Positions 1 through 12,411 are shown, numbered from the stretch's first letter. The stretch is DNA of 64,000 bases from Crossaster papposus (GCA_037893245.1 JBAIAA010000904.1:310001-374000), one strand, 5' to 3'. Numbers and translations: made by a program. Notes: a model not told the origin generated them from the letters alone.

Positions 1-229
1 GACGCCATATGCATGGGATTTTGTTCAGAGAGAAGACTCATAACCCTATAAAGACAGATAATTATAATACCATGGTTAATATAGCACCAAAAGCATTATA
101 AAGGTCTGTGGACTATCAGGGGTGAATTAATATAGTTACTTTATCAATTATTAATTGAGTGATAGCGTGCGATGTTGAGTGATTTTCTCGTTAACAAACT
201 GTATATTAGATATATTATATTACACAGTA

Positions 230-919
230 CAGGGTGAACATAAAAAAACAAAACCCACCGCAAAATGGCTATAATCCCGAAAGTATATATTTCATGGAAA
301 AACTGAAGTCCATATCAGAAAGTAGGAGCTACAAGCTTTCTTCTGACACCTACATCGCAGGCCTACGGTCACTGGTAACTGAGTACCATTGTCTTGAAAA
401 ACATAGGCAGATTTCAGAAATGTCCAAATAGGTGTGCGTGTTGTTATCTTCGTGTAGGCAAATAAGGTCGCCTTGAAAAGAACAAGAACATAATTCCCTT
501 TGTTATAACCTGTTTATTTGAAACAATAACAATGAAAACACTTATTTGGCTTTCATAAGCATCTTTCTCAGTCCTTAAGGTCCGATTCCTTCAACATGGC
601 CGCCACCTCTCTCAACGCAAATTTCACATCGTCTTTGCATATCCTGCACTGCTCTCCTCACCATCCCCGGATCTTGTCGTAAAATGTCAACTTCTTGCTG
701 AATCCTCTCCCGTAATTCCACAAGGTTCCGTGGGGACTAGCGTATAGACCTTATTCTTAAGGTATCCCCAAAGGAAAAAGTCACATGGAGTCTAGGATTA
801 GGATTACATAATTCAATGTCGATCATTGAACCTGGGCCACATAAAGACGCGGTTGGATGCACACTACTGACCGCGAAAAGGGTGGTTCATTTCCATGTGG
901 CTTACAAAATTATTGATTA
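230..919 (-). mobile_element. Truncated Tc1/mariner-like element, copy 1
   Basis: The left end starts CAGGGTGAAC directly after a TA (228-229) and matches the left inverted terminal repeat of the more complete copy at 26571-27434. After about 200 bp of terminal repeat comes a minus-strand remnant of the transposase C-terminus (about 570-905), the reverse complement of 26790-27089 with several indels. The right terminal repeat is missing: similarity stops at about 919 and the sequence passes straight into an end fragment of another repeat (TIR-like bases at 921-944). The element is dead. Assignment to IS630/Tc1/mariner rests on the TA target and on the transposase motif seen in the other copy. 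Confidence 0.8.
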
Positions 920-949
920 AAACGACGCGATTGGAACGCAGCATAAGTA

Positions 950-1160
950 CATGTACAAAGTCGACGTTGAATGCAACGTGATAAAGAGCGCCACCAAGAC
1001 AACACGCCCAGCGTTATCACTCTGGCCGTTTTCCAAGCCCAATAGGCTCCGTTGGGCTCTATTACTCGATTTACTGCATAAACGAAGCCCATACGGAGAC
1101 GAAGCTTGGGCTTGGAAAACGGCGGTTGAGCACAACCTGCGCGAGGGCGCAGCGCGGTGT
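950..1160. repeat. Interspersed fold-back repeat, copy 1 of 4
   Basis: A roughly 200-bp repeat holds an inverted pair, GGCCGTTTTCCAAGCCC on one side and GGGCTTGGAAAACGGC on the other, separated by about 60 bp. Other copies lie at 32700-32880, 41403-41530 (partial) and 53964-54165. The open frames on both strands here are by-products of the palindrome and are not conserved between copies. No coding function is seen. Confidence 0.75.
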
Positions 1161-1163
1161 AAA

Positions 1164-1493
1164 TGCTGCGTTCCAATCGCGTCGTGTTTATCGTGTTCAC
1201 GAGTTCACGAGTCGTATATAATGGTGTTCTAATCGCGTGGTAACTCGTGTTCACCAGTGGTGAACTCGAGGTGGAATTTTATTCTCCATGTTCACGACTT
1301 CACGAATGAAATACTCGTGCATGCGTCTTGGTTCACGTACAAGTTCTTGCGCGATGAAGAATGCCCTTATACCGCACGACTAACTCGACTGTGCGCGTGC
1401 GTCGTGGTGTGTAGCGTTTGGAATGCAACCTACTCGTGAACGTGGAGAAATTCACGGTGAACACGATAAAAACGACGCGATTGGAACGCAGCA
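1164..1493. mobile_element. MITE with about 35-bp terminal inverted repeats
   Basis: The left end TGCTGCGTTCCAATCGCG and the right end CGCGATTGGAACGCAGCA are reverse complements, and the match extends about 35 bp inwards through GTGTTCAC/GTGAACAC. Short A-rich bases flank both sides, compatible with a 3-4 bp target duplication. The paralogous sequence near 33205-33225 lacks the insert. A solitary end of the same family lies at 919-944. No transposase is inside, so the superfamily is not assigned. Confidence 0.75.
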
Positions 1494-1500
1494 AAATTAC

Positions 1501-4095
1501 CTATGGGTACACTACACTGATTTTGTGGGCACGATCTACCAGTACCACTAATTAACTACATTTTTTCATTGTCACACAGAAAAGAGCCATAGACTGCACT
1601 CGTTCACAACCACACATCTCACTAAAGAGTATAGTGGCGTTACTTCCAACTACTAATCTTATTGCCTTTTCGCAATGCAAACCTTTAAATCTCATCTAAA
1701 CTGATATGACATCCATGAATATACTGTAATACACGTTCTAAAATTAATCCAATGTTCCTTACAATACCTCCATGCTTACACTCTTTGTAATTTCCCTGTC
1801 CTCGTCTTTGTAACCTGAGCCTATACTAGACACAGCTTTAAAAACAAAGTCGTCTGTGGGCTGCTTCCGTCAAATCTGCTTACAACCAAAAAATATCTCA
1901 TCTCCTGTTGCGTACCGTAGTTTCTTCCCCATTGTCTTAATTATGTTGTCTTGCCTCTTTCGCAATTATTTGTTCCTTTTTATTTTAATATTTTCTTATT
2001 TGCTTATTTATTGTCTTTTTTTTCATTCCTTGATAGTTTTAATTTATCATATTTTCTCCTCCATTTATTTTGTTGTGTTAGTCATTGTCTTGTTTGTTTG
2101 TTTGTTTGTTGGGGTGTTTGTATGAAAACACGTTTCTAAAAATGTATTTACTTTACCTGCACAGGGCCCTTGAAAAACGGATCCTTTGACGAGCCGTATA
2201 CCCAGCACAATATAGTAGAGGGGACCCCCCCCCCCCTCCCCCACTCCTCTTCCTCTCCTCTTCCTCTCTTGCCCCTATATCCTATACACACATCCCCCTA
2301 TATATCTCGAAGGAATTACTGAGATTTCGGCAATGGTTGAAAATACCCGACTATTTTCAAACACTTCCCCCAATTTATTAAATTAAGTTACACCTCATTT
2401 GTTTGGCAATACTGTTACACATTCCGTGCATGCTGCTGTCAGTCAGTAGTCTGGTTTCCTAACCTGCATCTATATCAATTGCTCTGTTTTGTCTGAATGA
2501 AGTCGAGGAACAGCATTAATGGTCTTGGTTTTTCCCAGCATCTATTCACGCAAAACATAACAAATTGATCTCTGTCACAATATTTACCATGAAAATAAAC
2601 TATATTTCAAACCCATACAATTTCAAAAATTACAACAAAAGCAAATGGTGTATACTATACCTTTAATCCATGTAACTTTAAAACCTAGAGGATTACATTC
2701 AGAAATTCAAAAAAATGTCTATTAAGCTAAAAACAGTGTATACAGTATATCTATTTATTTCTCTATCTGTGTCTATTTGCCTCTTTTATAAAAACAATAT
2801 TCCAAAGGAAACTATATCAATACCTTTAGAGAACCTAAGCCACTGAGCGAGTTTTCATGTAAAATCTCTATGAGGGTACAGCATTAACAATCATTGAAAA
2901 CGGGTCTTTTTTTTTCATCTATCGCCACCACGACATTATTCAACATTGTACACCTTAGATCTTGCTACATTATGATCCACACATCACTCTTTTAGAAAAT
3001 GAAAGAAAATCTAAACAAATAAATTATTTTCACTCGCGTAATTTGTGTTAAACGTAGCAGTTTAGTAAACCATTTATTCATTTTGTGTGTAAAATAACAT
3101 TATCATAATCATTTAATATAGGATTTCGCGACTAATTCCTTAAAAATAGCGTTCCAATTATTTTTAACAGTGGCCAATTTGAAGCGAATTAGCTCTCTGC
3201 TGACGTTCTGTGGTTCGTATTAGATTTCAGACGTTCAAATTCGTTTTCATACCTGACATATTCATGTTTTACTCATCCCACGTTAATTTTTTGGCATTTG
3301 GTTTAAAGGGATCGTATACGTTTGGTAATTGAAACCCAATGTTCGTTTCAAACCTATATAGTTATACATGTAGATATATACCGTAAAACTAACCTGTACA
3401 AATTTCATTTCAAAAGGTGGTAGCGATTTTGAGATATTGCCCAAAATCTGAAGCGGTTATGTCCACGCAGGAAGAATAATCTGCATTGGAATACACAGTT
3501 TGAGAAACGTCACTGCAGTAACGCTTCTCAGATTCAATTTTTTGGAGATAAAAAGTGATATATTTGTCCATAACCGCAGTACTTCGAAGTGACAAGTTTC
3601 TAAAGATGCATTATATATCCAATGCTTCTGTACTTCCTACCCAGTAAGTTTTTATTGCCATTAATTTTTGGAGTAATTACCAAACGTATACGATCCTTTT
3701 AAGTGGTCATTTATTTAGAAGTCGGTTTGGTAAAAGCTTATTTGCATAAGATCCACATTTGTCTTTTCGTTTTCAGTTTTGCTCATTCTATTTAGCACTT
3801 TCTGCATCCAAAATATTAAAAGGGAAACGACTCAAAGATGCAAAGTAATTTGTTTTTAACTTTTACACGAGTTTAATTATATTCTAGTTCGTTCAGTTTT
3901 AAACTAAAGAAGTAAAATATAAGTTAGCAATACGGGAAAATTATACATGTGTGAAAGTCAAGATACAAACAAACTTTGGCAATATTAAACTTAGGTTTCT
4001 CCGCTTTTTATCGCGTATACACATAGTTTTTGTATGTTTTTACTTGTTACTTTTAGCTCTCTTATCTTCTGTATTTAATTAAAATCTGTGTTCAA
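1501..4095. repeat. Segmentally duplicated non-coding block, unit 1 left part
   Basis: This stretch has no supportable gene. It is a diverged copy of 33213-35590 and 44608-46450, recognisable by the same order of landmarks, such as CTTTACCTGCACAGGGCCC near 2150, the polyC tract near 2225-2240 and GCATCCAAAATATTAAAAGG near 3805. A hydrophobic open frame at 1856-2125 lies in T-rich sequence and is not kept in the other copies. The block carries one MITE (3307-3698), absent from the same position of units 3 and 4. Confidence 0.8.
3307..3698. mobile_element. MITE with TTAA target duplication (piggyBac-like)
   Basis: The ends are inverted repeats: AGGGATCGTATACGTTTGG at the left and its near-complement ending CGATCCTT at the right. 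Both are flanked by TTAA (3303-3306 and 3699-3702). The paralogous block at 34990-35010 reads GGTTTAAGTGG with a single TTAA, which is the empty site. TTAA duplication is characteristic of the piggyBac superfamily, but no transposase is present, so this is a non-autonomous element assigned only by its target. A second inverted copy spans 4096-13046 and is split by an LTR element. Confidence 0.85.
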
Positions 4096-4166
4096 AGGGA
4101 TCGTATACTCCAAAAATTATTGGCAATAAAAACCTACTTGGTAGGAAGTACAGCAGCTGTGTATAG
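4096..4166. mobile_element. Left piece of the second TTAA MITE, interrupted
   Basis: The piece begins AGGGATCGTATAC after TCAA (a mutated TTAA). It is the reverse complement of the right part of the MITE at 3307-3698. The other piece is 12758-13046, which ends in CGATCCCT followed by TTAA. The Gmr1-like element inserted here and duplicated ATAG (4163-4166 and 12754-12757). Confidence 0.85.
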
Positions 4167-5068
4167 TGTTACGTGCGACTAAATCATAAGAATCCAAAAG
4201 AGTAGTGCACGACAGAGACAAATAAAACGGCAGTGAAAAGGTAACCAGCAACTATAATTATATACATTTATTTACTTCACATCTCCAAAAATAACATTAA
4301 GACAATTCAAATAAAAGTTTGGAATTATGATAAAAATGCACTGTACATTAAACACCCTAGAAGTACCGGCTTTTGGCTGGGTCTGTACTTGGGCGGCTGT
4401 AGTCAAGCTGTGGCACACTTCTGGTTCGGAGTTGGAGACTTGGAAATTGCAGCTCATGCACTGGACCGGTCTGGTCCAGGCCATCTATGAGGAGCCTCGA
4501 AAACCAGTCTGGTTTTAGGCCATCGAAGAGTGCTAGAACCGGGTGGTTCAGGCCATCAACTTGAAGGAGAACAAGAGCAGTGGTGACTCACTGCCTTGTG
4601 AGAACCGCGTGGTTCAGACCAACGAAGGAGAAAGAGAACAGCGGTGTCTCGCCGTCTCTACAGGCAGTACATAACCGACGCACCAAGGCACTGGCTGGGC
4701 CAAGGTGTGGCTATGGTGAAGGCCATTTGTTGACACCCATCAGTTATACGACAGAGAGAGAGAGCAGAGCCTCTGGCTGGTATGGTGGCTGTGGTGTGAT
4801 GAGTGCACCCAAGCACAGTACAACCCCTTTCTTAAATACATTTGCACCCAATAATGCCGAGGGTCATTACATAATAAGTCAGCCCACTGGGCACAATAGG
4901 TACAATAGGTATTTGGTACAAAAACAGATTAAATAGGGTACAATGATAGTTACACAGGGGTCCATTGTAAAACACTTTACACTAAAATACCACAAATGTT
5001 TAGGTATAAATAAACAAAGAAAAGTAGCAGGTGAGTATTAAAAAGGAACAAATATCCCATCTGTAACA
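4167..5068 (-). repeat. LTR 1 (3' LTR of the full Gmr1-like unit)
   Basis: This 902-bp repeat starts TGTTACGTGCG and ends CATCTGTAACA, with TGTTAC/GTAACA short inverted ends. It is nearly identical to 10035-10936. The two ORF-like stretches inside (about 4327-4518 and 4580-4936) also occur in the other LTRs and have no recognisable protein family, so they are not annotated as genes. Confidence 0.95.
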
Positions 5069-5081
5069 GTTTTCCCTCCTT
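5069..5081 (-). other. Polypurine tract beside the 3' LTR
   Basis: On the minus strand AAGGAGGGAAAAC lies immediately before the 3' LTR, the expected position for the plus-strand primer of an LTR retrotransposon. The same bases lie beside the middle LTR at 10937-10949. Confidence 0.75.
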
Positions 5082-5195
5082 GGGGGAAAGTTTTTTTTTT
5101 AATAAAGAAAAAACTTTCATTTTTAAAAGTACATTTTATTACAGAGTATATACGATACAAATAAATGTATTTTCGAATATAGCACTTTAGCTCAA

Positions 5196-8100
5196 TTAGA
5201 ATCGCCTTGATAACGCATCAGCAATGATGTTATTCTTTCCCTTAACATGAACTACTTCAATGTCAAACTCTTGGAGGATTAAACTCCATCTGAGTAGTCT
5301 TTGGTTTTGATTCTTCATCTTTTGAATGAAAACCAAAGGGTTGTGGTCAGTATACACAATGATGGTTTGTGCAGGAGCACTTAAATAAACCTCAAAATGT
5401 TTCAAAGACAAAATTAGAACGAGACATTCTTTCTCGATAGTTGAGTAGTTCTTTTGTTGTTTGTTTAACTTTTTTGAAAAATAACAAACAGGATGATTAA
5501 TATTTTGATCATCCTCTTGCAACAAAACGGATCCAATTCCTAAATCACTTGCATCAACAAATAACTTAAAAGCCTTGGTGAAATCTGGAGCTTTCAAAAT
5601 TGGTTCGGTCGCCAACATATTCTTTACCAACTCAAATGCATGTTTGCACTCTTCTGTCCAAATAAATCTATTTCTCTTGCTGAGCAAATTGGTCAGCGGG
5701 GCAACAACATCCGAGAAATTTGAACAAAATTTTCGGTAGTAGCCAGCCATACCGAGAAAACGCATCAAGGCTTTTTTGTTGGCTGGCTGAGGAAAACAAA
5801 AATGCCTCAACTTTAGATTTGACAGGCTGGACCTCACCTTGGCCAATAACATGACCCAAGAAAGTAACTTTAGCCTTAACTAATTGGCTTTTTGCCAGAT
5901 TTACAGTTAACTTCACTTTAGTTAATCTTTCAAACAGGGCACGAATGTTTTCCATGTGCTCATCCCAAGTATCATTAAATAATACAATATCATCAATATA
6001 TACCTCTGTATTTGGTAAACCCTTAATTACATTATTCATCATCCTTTGAAATGTCGCAGGAGCATTCTTTAAACCAAAAGGGAGAACCCTGTATTGATAT
6101 AAACCTTGAGGGGTCACAAAAGCAGAAACTTGTTTCGCACGAGGAGTGAGAGGGACCTGCCAGTATCCCTTTAACAAATCAAAAGTTGTCACAAATTTGG
6201 CTTTGCCAATATGGTCAATACAGTCATCTACTCTAGGCAAAGGATAGGTATCAGACTTTGATACCGAGTTCACCTTTCTAAAATCTGTACAGAACCTAAA
6301 AGAAGAATCTGATTTGGGAACCAAAATGCATGGTGAACTCCAATTGCTATCACTTTCCTCGATAATACTATTCTCTTTCATGTATTCAATCTCCTCGTTC
6401 ATTTGCGACTGCTTAAATGGCCCTACTCTGTAAGGATGCTGTTTAATGGGCGTGGCATCCCCAACATCAATATCAGGAAAAGCAGTATCAGTTTGACCCG
6501 GAACATCTGGAAATAAATGTGAATACTCGTGTATTATGTCGGTCATCTCCGATTGCTGTTCAGAAATCAAATGACCTAATTTGTCACTCAAGTTTGACAA
6601 AACTTGTGAATTTTTCAACCTAAAACCGGTATCTGGAATTTCGGCAGAGTGGTCAACCTCATTCTCTGAAGAATTTACAACTTCAACATTTATGCTACAA
6701 ACGGGGACAGTTTTTCCCTTTGTGTCCGTTTGCTCCAGAGTTCTATCCTGATACTGTTTCAGCATGTTAATGTGACAAACTCGTTTCTGTTTACGCCTAT
6801 CGGGTGTACAAATCAAGTAATCTACATCATTAATCTTGCGTTCAATGACATATGGTCCACTATATCGAGCTTTTAATGGCTGACCTGGTAATGGTAATAA
6901 AACTAAAACCTTATCCCCAGAACTGAAACTACGGAATATTGACTTCTTGTCATACCAAGTTTTCATCGATTGCTGAGCGGCTTTCATATTGGATTGGGCC
7001 AACTCACATGCTCCATGCAAACGGTCTTTCAACTTCACAATGTAACTAAGGACATTATCTTCCGTTTTCTCAGACAACCATTTTTCTTTAACCAATTTCA
7101 ATGGTCCTCTAACATTCCGGCCAAACACTAGCTCAAAGGGACTGAACCCTAGCGAATCTTGTACAACTTCTCGAATTGCAAATAACAGCAAAGGAATTCC
7201 CTCATCCCAGTCTTTGTCATTATCAATACAATAACTCCTTATCATGGATTTGAGAGTTTGATGGAAACGCTCTAAAGCTCCTTGGCTTTGCGGGTGATAC
7301 GCACTGGAAGTAACTTGATCAATACCTAAAGCGTACAATTGTTCTCGGAACAACCTAGAAGTGAAATTACTTCCCTGATCACTCTGGACAACTTTTGGTA
7401 GCCCAAAACGAGTGAAAAAACCTCTCAGAGCCTCACCAACTGGTTTAGCCTTAATTGACCTTAGTGGGATTGCTTCTGCGTACCTAGTTGACGCACACAT
7501 GATCGTCAGTAAGTATTCATGACCCGACCTAGTCCTAGGCATAGGCCCCACACAATCTACAATCACCCTACTAAACGGTTCTTCAAATGTAGGTATAGGT
7601 TGTAATGGTGCACGAGGAGGATGTTGGTTAGGTTTTCCGGCAATCTGACAAGTATGGCATGTACGGCAATATTGAGCAACTGAGTTTCGGATTCCAGGCC
7701 AATAAAAATGTTGCAAAATTCTATCGCATGTTTTAGTGACACCCAAGTGTCCTGACATAGGAATGTCATGAGCTAAACTCAAAACATGTGAACGATAACA
7801 AGTCGGAACCACTATTTGATACAAGACCTTCCACTCATTATCTGCGGGCACATCTGGCGGTCGCCATTTGCGCATGAGCACACCCGACTTCATAAAGTAA
7901 CAAACAGATAAACTATTTGCTTCGGTTTCAGTATGTGCTTGGTTAAATAGAGTTAACAAATCAGGATCCTTAGTTTGTTCGGATATCAGTTGTTCTCTAC
8001 TTAAGAAAATGTCTGAGCATACACCCAACTCACTCAAATAGGCCGAGTCCTTAGTGTTTTGAGGAACAGTGTGATTCTCAACATTTAAAGAATTCAAATA

Positions 8101-8607
8101 ATCCTTATCAAGAGAAACCCTAGGGATTTCATCTGGTAGACTAGACATGAAAGTCTCGGAAATGTCTACATCTACAGTATGATCTGGTGATACCTTAGTT
8201 TTACTACTCATAGATCGGGTAGTCACACAAGCGGGGAAAATACCAGGAAATTCTTCCTCTAATAACCGAGTATTATTATCAGAACAAGGCACACTAGTCA
8301 TACAAGGTTCTACAACTACTCTAGTACCAGCCACTTCATTACCTAGTAGTAGTGTTATACCATCTAGCCCTGGGGGCAATTTAGGGGTTACACCAACGGC
8401 CATAGGACCAGAAACTAAATCAGACTGTAAATACAAATGATGGAGAGGCACATCAAATGATTCACCGTTTATACCCGTAAGGCACACATCGGTGCCTAGT
8501 GAAGACCCTTTAGATAAAGGAACCTCCCCTTTAAGTAACAAAGACTGAGCGGACCCCGTATCCCTCAAAATAGTTACTGTATCTTTGTGAACCAAGACGC
8601 TCATCAA
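5196..8607 (-). pseudogene. Gmr1-like pol: protease, integrase, reverse transcriptase, RNase H (frameshifted)
   Basis: A 979-residue frame runs from 8607 down to 5668. It opens with an aspartic protease DTGS motif near residue 17. Integrase follows, with an HHCC-type zinc region and catalytic D, D, E in VDCVGPMP, SDQGSNF (about residue 407) and QGALERFHQT. The Gypsy-type reverse transcriptase then shows CTDFRKVN, YIDD (about residue 869) and FGLKNAPATFQRM. RNase H, with FVDASD, IEKEC and YTDHNPL, continues in another frame at 5196-5852. The break is near 5801: this copy has five A's where the second copy (near 11663) has seven. Integrase upstream of RT is unusual for Ty3/gypsy and known from Gmr1. 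The start is uncertain because the protease probably continues from gag by frameshift. Confidence 0.92.
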
Positions 8608-8789
8608 GCGTCACAAATCCCTTTGTAATAAAGGGCAAAAACTCCTCTCTAAGGTCAGACTTAAACCCCTTATTGGTAAACTTGTTTAAATTCAAGTTTA
8701 CAGCAGGTGTACTAGTAGTGAAGGCAACAGGTTTTGACTCGGCTTGGGCCGACCTTTTCCTTCCCAAAGCATAACAATTGGATATGGTA

Positions 8790-9896
8790 TGCCCTATAAT
8801 TTCTTGCAGTACTTGCATTGCACCGCGGGTTTTGTGGAGTCAAAAAAGCTTTTGTAAGTCGACTCCTTAGAACTTGCATCAGAAACCGATTGTGATTTTG
8901 TCACAGTTTTCGGCCTATTGTCAGAAGTTAGTTTAATTTGACCAAATGTTTTGTGGTCTTTCTTTCGTTCAAGATGTTCGCTATGTGAAAAACTAGTTGT
9001 GTGTCAAAACATAGTCGTCAGCTAGCACAGCTGCTTTGTCCAACTCTCTAACTTGTTGTTCTTCTAAGTGGGCTTTGACAGCATAAGGCATACTACCTTT
9101 AAATTCCTCCAGCAAAATCAGCTGTTGCAACTTATCAAAATCCTTGTCAATTTTGCACGATCTACACCACTTATTAAACAAGACTTTTTTCTCATAAGCA
9201 AACTCGACATAGGTTTCGTTTTCTTGCTTTCGTTTTTCTCGAAACTTCTGTCGATAGGCCTCTGGTACAAGTTCATAGGCTTTCAAAATGGCAGCCTTAA
9301 CTAAGTCATAATCGGCACATTTGTCAACGGGAAAGGTTGAATAAACCTCCTGTGCTTTGCCTACTAGTACACTCTGCAAAAGCAACGTTAGCATATCTTT
9401 TGGCCACTCTAATCTATCAGCTACTTTTTCAAAGTGGGCGAAATATTTGTCCACATCTTTCTCCTTAAAAGGAGGTACCAATTTAATGAATTTGGTTGGA
9501 TCAAATTTCTTTCCAGAAACAGAGCCGGTTTGCTTCACCAGTTTAGTTTGTTGTTTCAGGTGGAATAGTTCCAGCTCCATGTGCATTTTCTTTGTTTGTT
9601 CCATCTGAATTTCTAACTCCAACTGTTTTAATTTAATAGCTGTTTCATCAGAGTGACCACCGACATCTACTGTTTGCTTTTCTTCAACCACCGACTCTTC
9701 CAAAATACCTTCATCAACCAGATAGTCTAAAATCACTGCCCAAAAGGTCAGCCTTTTTCATGCTGGTAGATGTGCTAATTTTATAAAATTTAGCAACCTC
9801 AAATAACTCTGGTCTCTTTAAACAGAAGACTTTGTCCTCCGAGGGACTCTTCTTGAAGTCGGCGACAAAGTCTTCTATGGAAAACTTTTGCGCCAT
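8790..9896 (-). pseudogene. Gmr1-like gag (capsid with SCAN-like region, broken)
   Basis: The first part starts MAQKFSIEDF at 9896 and leaves frame near 9725. The main part (8993-9736) has a glutamine/lysine-rich coiled stretch, then a capsid segment with the motifs VPPFKEKDVDKYFAHFEK and AYELVPEAYRQKFR. This segment matches the type of retroviral-like capsid from which vertebrate SCAN domains are thought to derive. A CCHC zinc knuckle near 8775-8825 is split by a frame change: CKYCKK is in one frame and GHTISNC in the next. I infer at least two indels; one of the shifts could be the normal gag-pol frameshift, but no classical slippery site was recognised. Confidence 0.85.
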
Positions 9897-10012
9897 GTTG
9901 ATAATTGCTGGTTAAACAACAAAGTGAAATTGTTCACTTGAGATTTTTCAAGTGAAAGTAAAACGGTAGCATTTTAATGACTTGGGAGTTCGCTGAATTT
10001 TGTTCAGTTCAT

Positions 10013-10030
10013 TTCCCGGACAAGCCCCCA
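10013..10030 (-). other. tRNA primer-binding site (tRNA-Pro type)
   Basis: Four bases after the 5' LTR the minus strand reads TGGGGGCTTGTCCGGGAA. This differs by about two bases from the tRNA-Pro primer site known from murine leukaemia virus. It marks 10035-10936 as the 5' LTR of the full unit. Confidence 0.75.
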
Positions 10031-10034
10031 ATTC

Positions 10035-10936
10035 TGTTACGTGCGACTAAATCATAAGAATCCAAAAGAGTAGTGCACGACAGAGACAAATAAAACGGCA
10101 GTGAAAAGGTAACCAGCAACTATAATTATATACATTTATTTACTTCACATCTCAAAAAATAACATTAAGACAATTCAAATAAAAGTTTGGAATTATGATA
10201 AAAATACACTGTACATTAAACACCCTAGAAGTACCGGCTTTTGGCTGGGTCTGTACTTGGGCGGCTGTAGTCAAGCTGTGGCACACTTCTGGTTCGGAGT
10301 TGGAGACTTGGAAATTGCAGCTCATGCACTGGACAGGTCTGGTCCAGGCCATCTATGAGGAGCCTCGAAAACCAGTCTGGTTTTAGGCCATCGAAGAGTG
10401 CTAGAACCGGGTGGTTCAGGCCATCAACTTGAAGGAGAACAAGAGCAGTGGTGACTCACTGCCTTGTGAGAACCGCGTGGTTCAGACCAACGAAGGAGAA
10501 AGAGAACAGCGGTGTCTCGCCGTCTCTACAGGCAGTACATAACCGACGCACCAAGGCACTGGCTGGGCCAAGGTGTGGCTATGGTGAAGGCCATTTGTTG
10601 ACACCCATCAGTTATACGATAGAGAGAGAGAGCAGAGCCTCTGGCTGGTATGGTGGCTGTGGTGTGATGAGTGCACCCAAGCACAGTACAACCCCTTTCT
10701 TAAATACATTTGCACCCAATAATGCCGAGGGTCATTACATAATAAGTCAGCCCACTGGGCACAATAGGTACAATAGGTATTTGGTACAAAAACAGATTAA
10801 ATAGGGTACAATGATAGTTACACAGGGGTCCATTGTAAAACACTTTACACTAAAATACCACAAATGTTTAGGTATAAATAAACAAAGAAAAGTAGCAGGT
10901 GAGTATTAAAAAGGAACAAATATCCCATCTGTAACA
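10035..10936 (-). repeat. LTR 2 (5' LTR of the full unit, 3' LTR of the partial unit)
   Basis: The repeat is 902 bp, the same length as LTR 1, with the same TGTTAC/GTAACA ends. The noticed differences from LTR 1 are single bases near 10154, 10205, 10335 and 10620. It is shared by two internal regions, as expected for a tandem formed by LTR recombination or tandem integration. Confidence 0.95.
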
Positions 10937-11063
10937 GTTTTCCCTCCTTGGGGGAAAGTTTTTTTTTTAATAAAGAAAAAACTTTCATTTTTAAAAGTAC
11001 ATTTTATTACAGAGTATATACGATACAAATAAATGTATTTTCGAATATAGCACTTTAGCTCAA

Positions 11064-12408
11064 TTAGAATCGCCTTGATAACGCATCAGCAATGATGTTA
11101 TTCTTTCCCTTAACATGAACTACTTCAATGTCAAACTCTTGGAGGATTAAACTCCATCTGAGTAGTCTTTGGTTTTGATTCTTCATCTTTTGAATGAAAA
11201 CCAAAGGGTTGTGGTCAGTATACACAATGATGGTTTGTGCAGGAGCACTTAAATAAACCTCAAAATGTTTCAAAGACAAAATTAGAGCGAGACATTCTTT
11301 CTCGATAGTTGAGTAGTTCTTTTGTTGTTTGTTTAACTTTTTTGAAAAATAACAAACAGGATGATTAATATTTTGATCATCCTCTTGCAACAAAACGGAT
11401 CCAATTCCTAAATCACTTGCATCAACAAATAACTTAAAAGCCTTGGTAAAATCTGGAGCTTTCAAAATTGGTTCGGTCGCCAACATATTCTTTACCAACT
11501 CAAATGCATGTTTGCACTCTTCTGTCCAAATAAATCTATTTCTCTTGCTGAGCAAATTGGTCAGCGGGGCAACAACATCCGAGAAATTTGAACAAAATTT
11601 TCGGTAGTAGCCAGCCATACCGAGAAAACGCATCAAGGCTTTTTTGTTGGCTGGCTGAGGAAAACAAAAAAATGCCTCAACTTTAGATTTGACAGGCTGG
11701 ACCTCACCTTGGCCAATAACATGACCCAAGAAAGTAACTTTAGCCTTAACTAATTGGCTTTTTGCCAGATTTACAGTTAACTTCACTTTAGTTAATCTTT
11801 CAAACAGGGCACGAATGTTTTCCATGTGCTCATCCCAAGTATCATTAAATAATACAATATCATCAATATATACCTCTGTATTTGGTAAACCCTTAATTAC
11901 ATTATTCATCATCCTTTGAAATGTCGCAGGAGCATTCTTTAAACCAAAAGGGAGAACCCTGTATTGATATAAACCTTGAGGGGTCACAAAAGCAGAAACT
12001 TGTTTCGCACGAGGAGTGAGAGGGACCTGCCAGTATCCCTTTAACAAATCAAAAGTTGTCACAAATTTGGCTTTGCCAATATGGTCAATACAGTCATCTA
12101 CTCTAGGCAAAGGATAGGTATCAGACTTTGATACCGAGTTCACCTTTCTAAAATCTGTACAGAACCTAAAAGAAGAATCTGATTTGGGAACCAAAATGCA
12201 TGGTGAACTCCAATTGCTATCACTTTCCTCGATAATACTATTCTCTTTCATGTATTCAATCTCCTCGTTCATTTGCGACTGCTTAAATGGCCCTACTCTG
12301 TAAGGATGCTGTTTAATGGGCGTGGCATCCCCAACATCAATATCAGGAAAAGCAGTATCAGTTTGACCCGGAACATCTGGAAATAAATGTGAATACTCGT
12401 GTATTATG
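11064..12408 (-). pseudogene. Second pol fragment: reverse transcriptase and RNase H in one frame
   Basis: This is the second internal region. From 12272 to 11064 it is open for 402 residues, carrying the RT motifs (YIDD, FGLKNAPATFQRM) and all RNase H motifs in one frame, because it keeps seven A's where the first copy has five. It lacks gag, protease, integrase and primer-binding site: at about 12408 similarity stops and the sequence jumps into the middle of an LTR. The junction contains a repeated TATTATG, which looks like filler copied during end joining. Similarity to the first copy is almost complete. Confidence 0.92.
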
Positions 12409-12411
12409 TAT

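Noticed and set aside
1856-2139. Hydrophobic frames that look like a membrane protein
   Set aside because: They are T-rich sequence; the paralogous blocks at 33538-33780 and 44858-45232 do not keep the frame.
4327-4936. LTR open frames of 63 and 118 residues as accessory retrotransposon genes
   Set aside because: They lie wholly within the LTR, match no family and are antisense to the element.
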